A stretch of DNA of 64,000 bases, taken from positions 213,003-277,002 of the forward strand of contig NZ_JARLLG010000006.1 in the NCBI RefSeq assembly GCF_029382255.1, in the 5' to 3' direction. Numbering within the stretch: the stretch's first letter is position 1; each line of letters begins with the position of its first letter. This stretch comes from Isoptericola croceus (lineage in GTDB: Bacteria; Actinomycetota; Actinomycetes; Actinomycetales; Cellulomonadaceae). The position numbers were made by a program, and so were the translations under genes. Below, piece by piece: positions 40,781-49,518 of this stretch. The notes beneath the pieces were generated by a model, which was given only the letters and a program-made list of their open reading frames with translations, was not told the origin of the DNA and searched no databases.

Positions 40781-40822
40781 CTCGCACGAAGGGAGCCCCA
40801 GGCGCGCGGCCGAAGGACCCGC

Positions 40823-42051
40823 GGGTTAGCGGTCAGAATGTGTGTCCGCTGACGGGGTGTCTCGGCAGGCCAGGACGGATGAATCGGGTTCCGGTATGCC
40901 CCTGGAGGCATGGGAGCCACGGGTGCTGGACATCGACGCCGTTGCCGCGTATGCGGTGGCCACCTCAAACGCAACGGGCGTACCAGCGCCGGACGCACCC
41001 GCTGGAGATGCACCTCGTGCGGGTCCTCGACGACCCGTGACCGCGCGGACGTGACCCGTCGCGCCGAGATCACCCGGTTCGTCGGCTGGCTGACCGGGTC
41101 ACGCACCCAGGCCGGCGCCGGCGCCGGCTCCGCCCGCTCGTTCCGCCGCCAGCATGCCTGGTGCTGGAACGTCGAGCCCGTCATCGCGATCACCGGGGAG
41201 ATCTACGACGAGGTTCAGCTCGACGGCACCTACCTGGCGCACGGGTGGTGCCTGCTGCTCGCGATCGACGGGACCACGGGCACCGTCATCGCCCTGCAGT
41301 GGTGCGACGCCGAGAAGACCGCCGCGTGGACGGCCCTGCTGGAACACATCCCGCCACCGAGGGCCGTGGTCATCGACGGCGGCTCCGGCCTCGCCTCCGC
41401 GCTCACCACCTGCTGGCCCGACACCCGAGTCCAACGCTGCCTGGTGCACGTGCAACGCAACGTGCGCCGCTACCTGACCACGAGGCCGCGCACCGAAGCC
41501 GGCAAGACGCTACGCGCCCTGAGCCTGGCCCTGACGAAGATCACCACCCTCGAGCAGGCCACCGACTGGCAGTTGCGCCTGCACGCCTGGCACCAGGTCT
41601 ACGGCGAGGTGATCAACGCCAAGACCTACCTCAAGGACGCCGGGATGCGCCCCGCCTGGGCGGGCAGGAACGCGACCTGGTGGTGGACCCACGACCGGCT
41701 CCGCAAGGCCTACCGTCTCCTGGCCCGACTCAACAAACAGGACGTGCTGTTCACCTACCTTGACCCCGACCTCGCCGAGCTGAACCTGAGCTCCACAACG
41801 AACCGGATCGAGGGCGGAGCGAACCACCCGATCAAGGACCTACTGCGCCGCCACCGAGGCATGACCAGCCCCCACCACTGGCAGCCAACACAGCCCACCA
41901 CCGTCCTCGACGACGACCAGCAGGAACCCGACGGCTACGACACCGCCACGACCGCTGAGGAAGGCCTCTGGACACGCTCCGGCTGGGCCGGACGATCACA
42001 CCGCTAACCCGCGACACGCCGCAGCCGGACACACATTTTGGCCGCTAACCC
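40823..42051 (+). mobile_element. IS1249-like insertion sequence (IS256 family), copy 1, complete
   Basis: The element is 1229 bp. Its 25-bp terminal inverted repeats (40823-40847 and 42027-42051) match at 23 positions, each ending GGGTTAGCGG at the outer edge. An exact 8-bp target duplication GGACCCGC flanks it (40815-40822 and 42052-42059), as expected for IS256-family elements. It carries one transposase gene. A second copy starts at 63904 in the same orientation with its first 97 bp identical. Confidence 0.92.
40910..42007 (+). CDS. IS1249-like DDE transposase
   Basis: A 365-residue transposase. The N-terminus has a zinc ribbon (CRVCGGHLKRNG...RWRCTSCGSS). The mutator-type DDE domain has D in DEVQLDGTYLAHGW, D in VVIDGGSGLASAL with the following C-x2-H (CLVHVQRNVRR), and E in TTNRIEGG. 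These features match IS1249/IS256-family enzymes. The last 50 residues look less conserved than I would expect, so the C-terminus may be altered. It appears full length between the inverted repeats. Confidence 0.88.
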   Translation: MGATGAGHRRRCRVCGGHLKRNGRTSAGRTRWRCTSCGSSTTRDRADVTRRAEITRFVGWLTGSRTQAGAGAGSARSFRRQHAWCWNVEPVIAITGEIYDEVQLDGTYLAHGWCLLLAIDGTTGTVIALQWCDAEKTAAWTALLEHIPPPRAVVIDGGSGLASALTTCWPDTRVQRCLVHVQRNVRRYLTTRPRTEAGKTLRALSLALTKITTLEQATDWQLRLHAWHQVYGEVINAKTYLKDAGMRPAWAGRNATWWWTHDRLRKAYRLLARLNKQDVLFTYLDPDLAELNLSSTTNRIEGGANHPIKDLLRRHRGMTSPHHWQPTQPTTVLDDDQQEPDGYDTATTAEEGLWTRSGWAGRSHR

Positions 42052-42069
42052 GGACCCGCCAGAACGCAG

Positions 42070-42103
42070 AAAGTCCCGGCCAGGAGAACCTGACCGGGAC
42101 TTT
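42070..42103 (-). terminator. tRNA-Leu terminator hairpin
   Basis: AAAGTCCCGG (42070-42079) pairs perfectly with CCGGGACTTT (42094-42103), followed on the minus strand by CTGCGTTCT. It lies 40 bp past the 3' end of the tRNA-Leu gene and only 18 bp from the IS end. Confidence 0.75.
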
Positions 42104-42143
42104 CCGAAGGTGCTCCGACCCTGAAGCCGAAACCCTCCTCACG

Positions 42144-42227
42144 TGCGCGAGGGGGGAGTTGAACCCCCACGCCCTTTCGGGCACACGGACCTGAACCGTG
42201 CGCGTCTGCCTATTCCGCCACTCGCGC
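42144..42227 (-). tRNA. tRNA-Leu (CAG)
   Basis: An 84-nt class II tRNA. The acceptor strands GCGCGAG and CTCGCGC pair fully, discriminator A, anticodon loop TTCAGGT with anticodon CAG, a long variable arm (GTGCCCGAAAGGGCGT) and T-arm GGGGGTTCAACTCCCCC. CCA is not encoded. In actinobacteria a Leu tRNA commonly lies beside fhaA, as here. Confidence 0.95.
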
Positions 42228-42493
42228 GTGCCGTAGGAGATTAGCACGCACGGACACCGTGATCCCAACCCGATGCGCCCCGGTGGCAGGGACCTGCGTC
42301 ACACCGATCACCGGACCCACCAGGCCCCCGCGCGCCCTCGCCCGCACGCCGTGACAGGGTCGTGACCTCGGCGCAAGGGTCTACCCGAGGGATTCGCACG
42401 AAATCCACAGGTTTACGGGCGCGGGTGGTGCGCCCCTGCCTACGATCTGGATAGTCTGCCCGCGACAGGCACGGGCGGACGGGAGGAGGTGGC

Positions 42494-43210
42494 ATGGGAG
42501 CGCTGGACCGTTTCGAGAAGAGCGTCGAGCGACTGATGAACAACGCGTTCGCCAAGGTCGGGCGCGGCGAGGTCAAGGCGGTGGAGCTGGCGAGCCGGCT
42601 GCGGCGCGAGATCGACGACCGTGCCGCCGTCGTCGGCCGCGACCGTACCGTCGCGCCGAACGAGTTCACGATCGAGCTGTCCCCCAACGACTTCGCGCAG
42701 GTGCAGTCGTGGGGTGCGGAGACCCTCGCCGACGAGCTCGCCACGAACCTCACGGAGTACGCGGCGTCCCAGCACTATGCCTTCGTGGGCCCGGTCAGCG
42801 TTTCCTTCGAGAACCACGAGGAGCTGTCAGGCGGTCGGTTCCAGCTGCGTTCGGCCACGGTGCGCGGGAACGTCGCGCCCGCCACGAACCCCGCGCCGAG
42901 CACCCGGCACCCCCTCATCGACATCGACGGTCAGCGCTACCTGCTCACCGGCCCCGTCACGGTCATCGGCCGTGACGCGGAGGCCGACATCGTCGTCGAC
43001 GACCCGGGCGTCTCGCGCCGCCACCTCGAGATCCGGGTCGCGCCCGAGGGTGTGGTCGCCACCGACCTCGGTTCCACCAACGGCCTCTTCGTCGAGGGCC
43101 ACCAGGTCCCCGCCGCGACGCTGCTGGACGGCAACACCATGACCATCGGCCGTACCCGGATCATGTTTTGGACCGGCACGTCGGCCGGCCGCTCGAACGA
43201 GGACTGGTGA
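42494..43210 (+). CDS. fhaA: FhaA, DUF3662 and FHA-domain protein
   Basis: A 238-residue protein with an N-terminal DUF3662 domain (MGALDRFEKSVERLMNNAFAK...) and a C-terminal FHA domain containing IGRDAEADIVV, SRRHLEI and STNGLFV. FHA domains bind phosphothreonine. In mycobacteria FhaA joins PknB and MviN in controlling peptidoglycan synthesis. ATG 42494 follows GGGAGGAGGTGGC. The upstream gap to tRNA-Leu carries a GGGCGC/GCGCCC repeat (42417-42435) and probably the promoter for the whole block to pknB. Confidence 0.95.
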   Translation: MGALDRFEKSVERLMNNAFAKVGRGEVKAVELASRLRREIDDRAAVVGRDRTVAPNEFTIELSPNDFAQVQSWGAETLADELATNLTEYAASQHYAFVGPVSVSFENHEELSGGRFQLRSATVRGNVAPATNPAPSTRHPLIDIDGQRYLLTGPVTVIGRDAEADIVVDDPGVSRRHLEIRVAPEGVVATDLGSTNGLFVEGHQVPAATLLDGNTMTIGRTRIMFWTGTSAGRSNEDW

Positions 43211-43220
43211 TCGACCGAGG

Positions 43221-43709
43221 ATGAGCGAGCTGACGTTCACCCTGCTGCGGCTGGGATACCTGGTGCTGCTCTGGGTGTTCGTGCTCTCGGCGGTCGCAGT
43301 GCTGCGCCGTGACCTCTCCCTGCGCTCCGCGCGCTCGCGCAAGCGCTCCGACGACGGCGGCGCCGCGGCGCCCGCCCCGGCTGCGGCGGCGGCCAGCCCG
43401 CCCCCGCCGCGCAGCTCCGGCCCGTCCAAGCTGGTGGTCACGGCGGGCCCGCTGGGTGGGACGACCCTGCCGCTGTCCACGTCGTCGATCCTCATCGGCC
43501 GCGCACCCAGCTGCACGCTCGTTCTGGACGACGACTACTCGTCGTCGCGGCACGCGCGCATCTTCCCCCAGGGGGACCAGTGGTACGTCGAGGACCTGGG
43601 CTCCACGAACGGCACCTTCATCGGCGACCAGCAGGTGACGTCGCCGATCCCCCTCGCACCGGGGGTCGGCGTGCAGATCGGCCGCTCCGTCGTCGAGCTG
43701 CAGAGGTGA
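43221..43709 (+). CDS. fhaB: FhaB/FipA, membrane-anchored FHA protein
   Basis: A 162-residue protein with an N-terminal membrane helix (LLRLGYLVLLWVFVLSAVAVL), an Ala/Pro-rich linker and an FHA domain (LIGRAPSCTLVL, SSRHARI, GSTNGTF). It binds phosphothreonine on division proteins in mycobacteria. It lies 10 bp after fhaA and 7 bp before pstP, within the kinase operon. Confidence 0.95.
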   Translation: MSELTFTLLRLGYLVLLWVFVLSAVAVLRRDLSLRSARSRKRSDDGGAAAPAPAAAAASPPPPRSSGPSKLVVTAGPLGGTTLPLSTSSILIGRAPSCTLVLDDDYSSSRHARIFPQGDQWYVEDLGSTNGTFIGDQQVTSPIPLAPGVGVQIGRSVVELQR

Positions 43710-43716
43710 CACGGCC

Positions 43717-45036
43717 GTGACCCTCGCCCTGAGGTACGCCGCGCGCTCCGACGTCGGGCTGGTGCGCCAGAACAACCAGGACTCGGCCTACGCGGGCCCG
43801 AACCTGCTGGTGGTCGCCGACGGCATGGGCGGCCACGCGGGTGGCGACATCGCCTCCAGCCTCGCGATCGCCGCCCTGGCGCCTCTCGACGAGTCGGAGC
43901 ACGGGCCGCAGGAGGCACTGGCAGACCTGGAGCGGACGGTCGAGCAAGCGCGCCAGGACCTCGTGCACGCGTCCGAGGTCGACCCGGACCTCGCGGGCAT
44001 GGGCACCACCGTCACCGCGTTGCTCCGCTCCGGCAACACCCTCGCGATGGCTCACCTGGGCGACTCGCGCGCCTACCTGCTGCGGGACGGCGTCCTCAAC
44101 CAGGTGACGGTGGACCACACGTTCGTCCAGCACCTCGTCGACACCGGGCGGATCTCGCCGGACGAGGCGGAGACCCACCCTCAGCGCAACGTCGTCATGC
44201 GCGTCCTGGGGGACTTCGACGTCGACCTCACGCCGGACATGTCGGTGCGGGAGGCTCGTCCGGGTGACCGTTGGTTGCTCTGCTCTGACGGGCTGTCGGG
44301 GTTCGTCCCGGTCGAGCAGATCACGCAGGTGCTCGCGGAGTGCGAGTCGCCCGAGGAGGCCGCGGACCTGCTGATCACGCTCGCGATGACCGCGGGCAGC
44401 ACCGACAACATCACCGTGGTCGTCGCGGACGTCGTGGACCCCGACGCGGACGAGGCACTGCCCGCGACGACCTCCACGCAGGTGGTCGGCGCCGCGGCCG
44501 GTGACATGGCACCGGAGCTCGCCCGGCCCACGCACGACGCCCCCCCGACCGCCTCGGGCCGTGACTCCGACGAGGACGAGGACGACGAGGACGACGACGA
44601 CGCCCAGCCGACGCCGAAGCGGCGTCCCTGGATCGGCGTGCTGGTGGTCCTCGTCGTGCTGGGCGGCCTCGGCTACGGCGCCTGGTGGGCCTACGGCTGG
44701 ACCCAGGAGCAGTACTACGTGGGCGTCGCGGACGGTCAGGTCGCCGTCTACCAGGGCATCCCGCAGGACGCCGGCCCCCTGACCCTCTCCCGGCCTGTCG
44801 AGCTGACGGGCACGTCCGTCGACGAGCTCCCCGCCTTCTGGAGCGAACGCCTCGACGGTACGATCCGCGCCTCCTCGCAGGCCGAGGCCCGGGAGCGCGC
44901 CGACAGCCTCATCGACGAGGCCATCCCCGCACCGGCTGCCACCCCCCGGCCGAGCGCGACTCCCTCGCCGTCGCCGAGCCCGGCGTCCGAGCCCGACCCG
45001 GAGTCCGACGCCGAGGACGAGGAGGCGGAGGCGTGA
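43717..45036 (+). CDS. pstP: PstP, PP2C-type Ser/Thr phosphatase
   Basis: A 439-residue membrane phosphatase. The catalytic PP2C domain (residues about 1-240) shows VRQNNQDSA, VADGMGGHAGGDIAS, LGDSRAYLLR and TDNITVVV, supplying the metal-binding Asp residues. A strongly acidic linker (about 285-300), one membrane helix (GVLVVLVVLGGLGYGAWWA) and an extracellular part with a Pro/Ser-rich tail follow. It reverses PknA/PknB phosphorylation. GTG 43717; its stop overlaps the rodA start. Confidence 0.95.
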   Translation: MTLALRYAARSDVGLVRQNNQDSAYAGPNLLVVADGMGGHAGGDIASSLAIAALAPLDESEHGPQEALADLERTVEQARQDLVHASEVDPDLAGMGTTVTALLRSGNTLAMAHLGDSRAYLLRDGVLNQVTVDHTFVQHLVDTGRISPDEAETHPQRNVVMRVLGDFDVDLTPDMSVREARPGDRWLLCSDGLSGFVPVEQITQVLAECESPEEAADLLITLAMTAGSTDNITVVVADVVDPDADEALPATTSTQVVGAAAGDMAPELARPTHDAPPTASGRDSDEDEDDEDDDDAQPTPKRRPWIGVLVVLVVLGGLGYGAWWAYGWTQEQYYVGVADGQVAVYQGIPQDAGPLTLSRPVELTGTSVDELPAFWSERLDGTIRASSQAEARERADSLIDEAIPAPAATPRPSATPSPSPSPASEPDPESDAEDEEAEA

Positions 45037-46631
45037 CCTCGCAGAGCTCCGCGGTGGAGCCCCGGCAGCGCCGGCCCCTGCGCCTCGCCGAGATCTTCCT
45101 GCTGATCCTGGCCCTGGCCGGCGGTGTCGGCGGCTTCGCGATGGTCGGGCTCTCGATCCGCGGCGAGCTGCCGGACCAGTTCTGGTTCCGCAGCGGGCTG
45201 CTCGGGGCGACGGCCCTGGTGGCCCACATCGTGCTGCGCCTGCGCGCCCCCTGGGCCGACCAGGTGATCCTGCCCGTCGTGGTGCTGCTCAGCGGCATCG
45301 GCATGTCGATGATCTGGCGGCTCGAGATCTCGGGCAGCGTCGGCATGGCACCGGCCAACGTGGCCGGCAGCATGCAGGCGTCGCTGGTGGGCGTCGTCAT
45401 CGCCTTCGCGCTGCTGTGGATCCTCAAGGACCACCGGTGGCTGCGCCGGTACACCTACACCGCGATGGTCGTCGGTCTCGTCGCCATCGTGCTCCCGCTG
45501 ATCCCCGGTCTCGGCCGAGAGATCAACGGCGCCCGCATCTGGGTGTTCATCGGCAACTACTCCCTGCAGCCGGCCGAGTTCGCCAAGATCGCGCTGGCGG
45601 TGTTCTTCGCCGGCTACCTGGTGACGAACCGGGACACCCTCGCCCTGGCCGGCCCGAAGATCCTCGGCCTGCAGCTCCCGCGACTGCGTGACCTGGGCCC
45701 GATCATCCTGGTGTGGATCGTGTCGCTGGCCGTCCTCGTCCTGCAGCAAGACCTGGGTACCTCGCTGCTCTTCTTCGGCCTCTTCGTCGCGATGCTCTAC
45801 CAGGCGACATCCCGCTCGAGCTGGATCGTGCTCGGTATGACGCTCTTCGGCGCCGGGGCGATCACCGCGGCGCGAGCGTTCCCGCACTTCCAGGCGCGCA
45901 TCGACGTCTGGCTGCACCCGTTCGAACCGCAGTACTACGACCGCGAGTTCGGCAGTTCGTACCAGATCGTCCAAGGCTTGTTCTCGATGGCGAACGGCGG
46001 GATGTTCGGCACCGGCTGGGGTGAGGGGCGGCCCTTCCAGATCCCTTTCGCCTTCTCGGACTACATCTACGCGGCGCTCGGCGAAGAGCTCGGCCTCACC
46101 GGCCTCACCGTCATCGTCCTGAGCTACCTGCTCCTCGTGCAGCGCGGCCTGAAGGCGGCGCTCAGCGTGCGCGACGGCTTCGGCAAGCTGCTCGCCGGCG
46201 GCCTCGCCTTCGCGATGGCCCTGCAGGTCTTCGTGGTGATCGGCGGCATCACCCGCATCATCCCGCTGACCGGCCTGACGCTGCCGTTCATGGCGCAGGG
46301 CGGCTCCTCCCTCCTCGCGAACTGGATCGTCGTCGCACTGATGCTCCGCATCTCGGACAGCGCGCGGCGACCCTCCGACCTACCGGTGCGTGGCCAGGTG
46401 GCTGCGGGCGCGCCAGCGCCCGAGCCGGAACCGATCCTCGTCGGCTCACCCGGGTCCGACGGCGGCACCCCGGTGGACGGGACCCCTGCGGCGGGCACCA
46501 ACCTGCCGCGCCGACGCATCGCGGACCGTGCCCCCGACGACACCGGCGGCAGCTCGGCCCCCACCGAGCACATCGGCACCGAAGGCCCCCCTGAGCACCG
46601 ACCCGAGCACCGAGGAGGTGAGCGTTCGTGA
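45033..46631 (+). CDS. rodA: RodA/FtsW-type SEDS peptidoglycan polymerase
   Basis: A 532-residue polytopic SEDS protein with about ten membrane segments, NGARIWVFIGNYSLQPAEFAKIALAVFFAGYL in the middle and the family signature GMFGTGWGEGRP plus QGGSSLLANW near the end. It polymerises lipid II into glycan strands together with the transpeptidase encoded next. A cytoplasmic Pro/Gly-rich tail of about 90 residues is typical of actinobacteria. GTG 45033 overlaps the pstP stop; its own TGA overlaps the pbpA start. Confidence 0.95.
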   Translation: MTSQSSAVEPRQRRPLRLAEIFLLILALAGGVGGFAMVGLSIRGELPDQFWFRSGLLGATALVAHIVLRLRAPWADQVILPVVVLLSGIGMSMIWRLEISGSVGMAPANVAGSMQASLVGVVIAFALLWILKDHRWLRRYTYTAMVVGLVAIVLPLIPGLGREINGARIWVFIGNYSLQPAEFAKIALAVFFAGYLVTNRDTLALAGPKILGLQLPRLRDLGPIILVWIVSLAVLVLQQDLGTSLLFFGLFVAMLYQATSRSSWIVLGMTLFGAGAITAARAFPHFQARIDVWLHPFEPQYYDREFGSSYQIVQGLFSMANGGMFGTGWGEGRPFQIPFAFSDYIYAALGEELGLTGLTVIVLSYLLLVQRGLKAALSVRDGFGKLLAGGLAFAMALQVFVVIGGITRIIPLTGLTLPFMAQGGSSLLANWIVVALMLRISDSARRPSDLPVRGQVAAGAPAPEPEPILVGSPGSDGGTPVDGTPAAGTNLPRRRIADRAPDDTGGSSAPTEHIGTEGPPEHRPEHRGGERS

Positions 46632-48085
46632 ACACGACCACGCGCCGTCTGGCCAGCATCGTCATGGTCATGTTCCTCGCGCTCCTCGTCTCGACGACAT
46701 GGATCCAGTTCTTCCAGGCGGACAAGCTCAACAGCGACCCGCGCAACGCCCGCGCGCTGTACGCCCAGTTCGGCACCGACCGGGGCCCGATCGTCGTCGA
46801 CGGTGAGGCGATCGCCTCGTCCGTGCCCTCGGACGACGAGTGGAACTACCAGCGCGAGTACGCCCAGGGCCGGCTCTACGCGCCGCTGACGGGCTACTAC
46901 TCGCTGGTCAGCGGCACCTCCGGGATCGAGCGGGCCGAGAACGACTTCCTCGCCGGGTCCGCCGACGCCCTGTGGGTGGAGCGGGTGCGGAACCTGCTGA
47001 CCGGCTCGGACTCCCAGGGATCCTCCGTCGAGCTCACGATCGACGCCGCGGCCCAGCGGGCCGCGTGGGACGCCCTGGGCGACCAGCGAGGCTCGGTGGT
47101 CGCGCTGGAGCCGTCGACCGGCAGGATCCTCGCGATGGTCTCGAAGCCGACCTTCAACCCCAACGACCTGGCCACGCACAACACCAAGGAAGCCCGAGAC
47201 GCCTACCTGAAGCTGCTCAACGACGAGAACTCTCCGCTGGTCAGCCGGGCCACCAACACCCACTACCCGCCCGGGTCGACGTTCAAGCTGATCACCGCTG
47301 CGGCAGCGATCGAGGGCGGTGACTACGACGAGAGCACGGTCATCGACGCGCCGACCACGTACACCCTGCCGGGGACGCGGACCGACCTGCCCAACTACGG
47401 CGGTACGGCCTGCTCGCCCAGCGGCGAGCAGAGCCTCGCCGACGCCATGCGCATCTCCTGCAACACCGCGTTCGCGAAGCTCGGCGTCGACCTCGGTGCC
47501 GACGCGCTGGCCGACCAGGCCGCCGAGTTCGGGTTCGGGGAGGGCGTCAACGTGCCGTTCTCCGCCGTCGCCAGCACGTTCCCCGACCCGGAGTCCCTGT
47601 CGCCGGACAACCTCGCCCAGTCCGCGATCGGCCAGTGGGAGGTCAGGGTCACTCCGCTGCAGGTGGCGATGGTCTCGGCCGCGATCGCGAACGGTGGCGA
47701 GCTCATGAAGCCGTACTCCGTCGACACCGTGCGCGACGCCGAGCTCCAGATCGTCTCCGAGACCCGTGAGTCGAGCATGGGCTCCGCCGTCTCGGAGTCC
47801 ACGGCCTCCCAGCTCGCCGACATGATGGTCGAGGTCGTCGAGAGCGGTTCCGGCACGTCGGCCCAGATCTCCGGCACCACGGTGGCGGGCAAGACGGGCA
47901 CCGCGCAGACCACGCGCGAGGTGCCCCCGCACGCCTGGTTCACCGGGTTCGCCCCGGCCGACGACCCCCAGGTGGCGGTCGCGGTGGTCGTGGAGCAGGG
48001 CGGTTCCATGGGCTCCGAGGCGACGGGTGGCCGTGTCGCCGCCCCCATCGCCAAGGCCGTCATCGAGGCGGTGCTGAACGGATGA
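46628..48085 (+). CDS. pbpA: PbpA, class B penicillin-binding protein
   Basis: A 485-residue bitopic PBP: an N-terminal membrane helix (LASIVMVMFLALLVSTTWIQ), a dimerisation domain, and the transpeptidase domain with STFK near residue 217, SCN near 277 and KTGTAQ near 423. It cross-links peptidoglycan made by the adjacent SEDS enzyme and is a target of PknB signalling in mycobacteria. GTG start within a GTGA-type overlap. Confidence 0.95.
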   Translation: MNTTTRRLASIVMVMFLALLVSTTWIQFFQADKLNSDPRNARALYAQFGTDRGPIVVDGEAIASSVPSDDEWNYQREYAQGRLYAPLTGYYSLVSGTSGIERAENDFLAGSADALWVERVRNLLTGSDSQGSSVELTIDAAAQRAAWDALGDQRGSVVALEPSTGRILAMVSKPTFNPNDLATHNTKEARDAYLKLLNDENSPLVSRATNTHYPPGSTFKLITAAAAIEGGDYDESTVIDAPTTYTLPGTRTDLPNYGGTACSPSGEQSLADAMRISCNTAFAKLGVDLGADALADQAAEFGFGEGVNVPFSAVASTFPDPESLSPDNLAQSAIGQWEVRVTPLQVAMVSAAIANGGELMKPYSVDTVRDAELQIVSETRESSMGSAVSESTASQLADMMVEVVESGSGTSAQISGTTVAGKTGTAQTTREVPPHAWFTGFAPADDPQVAVAVVVEQGGSMGSEATGGRVAAPIAKAVIEAVLNG

Positions 48086-49518
48086 GACCCTCGATCGGGC
48101 TCTCGCTGGGCGAGCGCTACCGCCTCACCCGGCAGGTCGCCGTCGGCGGCATGGGCGAGGTCTGGGTGGCCGACGACGGCTACCTCGGGCGCGACGTCGC
48201 GGTCAAGGTGCTGCGGGAGGAGTTCACGGGCAACGAGGACTTCCTCAAGCGGCTGCGGACCGAGGCCCGCAACAGCGCGGCGCTGTCGCACCCGAACATC
48301 GCGCAGATGTACGACTACGGCGAGCAGGACGGCGCGGGGTACCTGGTCATGGAGCTCGTGCTCGGCGAGCCGCTGGCCGACCTCCTCGAGCGTGAGCCCG
48401 TCGTCGCGCCCCGCAAGCTGCTGCCCATCCTCTCGGCGACCGCCCGCGGGCTCCATCACGCCCACCGCGCCAAGGTGATCCACCGGGACGTCAAGCCCGG
48501 CAACATCCTGCTCGAGCACGACGGCCGGGGCGTGAAGATCACGGACTTCGGCGTCTCGCTGGCCGCCAACCAGGCGACGATGACCGCGACGGGCATGGTC
48601 ATGGGCACCGCCCAGTACCTCTCGCCCGAGCAGGCCGTCGGGCAGGCGGCCACCGCGGCCTCGGACCTGTACGCGCTGGGGATCGTGGCGTACGAGGCGA
48701 CCGCGGGCAAGCGCCCCTTCACCGGGTCGACGCCGGTGGACATCGCCGTCGCGCACGTGAACAGCGCGGTGCCCCCGCTGCCGCCGACGGTCCACCCCGG
48801 TCTGACCGACGTCATCATGCGGATGCTCGCCAAGGACCCGAACAAGCGTCCCGCCTCCGGGGCAGCCCTGGCCGACGAGCTCGACGCGCTCGCACGGGAG
48901 ATCGCCGAGGACCCCCTCGGCGCACGCTCGCGCGCCGCCCGTCGCGCCGCCCGCACCGGGCGCCCGGCACCCGTGCGGCACGCGCGGCCCGACGACGTCC
49001 CGCCGGCACGCTCGTTCGAACCGGCGACGCGTACCGAACGCCCGGACTCCGCACCGTCGTCGGCCACGCCCGACCAGCCCGAGACCGTCGTTCCCCGCAC
49101 CTACCCGGCCCGCCGCGACCTGCGGTCGGGCAGTGTCTCTCGCCCGACCCCGCCGCAGGGCGATCCCCGCGGCCGGGCGGCGAACCGCAGCGAGCCGGCC
49201 CGCGACCCCGCCTCCCGGGCGTCGTCGCGTCCGGTGCGCAGCTCGACCACCACGGGGCAGCGCCTCGGCCCGCTCGGCAAGCTCTCGTGGCCCCTGCTCG
49301 CCCTGCTCGGGCTGCTCGGCGTGCTGCTCCTGGCGACGCTGATGAGCGGTCTCTTCGGCAGGGACGACGACGGCGCCTCGGCCTTGCCGTTCCTCGCCGG
49401 CGGCGTGCTCGTGGCACAGCCCGCGCGTCTGCGGGCGATGACCGAACCCGACTCTGGGATGATGCTCCCGGACCCGTCGCGCCCCGTCGGTGCGACAACG
49501 ACCCAGAAGGACGTCTGA
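48082..49518 (+). CDS. pknA: PknA-like Ser/Thr protein kinase
   Basis: A 478-residue transmembrane kinase. The kinase domain (1-275) has a Gly loop VGGMGEVWVA, Lys42 in VAVKVL, HRDVKPGNILL near 136 and DFGVS. A basic, Pro/Arg-rich juxtamembrane stretch and one helix (WPLLALLGLLGVLLLATLM) follow, then a short extracellular tail without PASTA domains. PknA controls cell shape and division. ATG 48082 overlaps the pbpA stop; pknB follows directly after the TGA. Confidence 0.93.
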   Translation: MRPSIGLSLGERYRLTRQVAVGGMGEVWVADDGYLGRDVAVKVLREEFTGNEDFLKRLRTEARNSAALSHPNIAQMYDYGEQDGAGYLVMELVLGEPLADLLEREPVVAPRKLLPILSATARGLHHAHRAKVIHRDVKPGNILLEHDGRGVKITDFGVSLAANQATMTATGMVMGTAQYLSPEQAVGQAATAASDLYALGIVAYEATAGKRPFTGSTPVDIAVAHVNSAVPPLPPTVHPGLTDVIMRMLAKDPNKRPASGAALADELDALAREIAEDPLGARSRAARRAARTGRPAPVRHARPDDVPPARSFEPATRTERPDSAPSSATPDQPETVVPRTYPARRDLRSGSVSRPTPPQGDPRGRAANRSEPARDPASRASSRPVRSSTTTGQRLGPLGKLSWPLLALLGLLGVLLLATLMSGLFGRDDDGASALPFLAGGVLVAQPARLRAMTEPDSGMMLPDPSRPVGATTTQKDV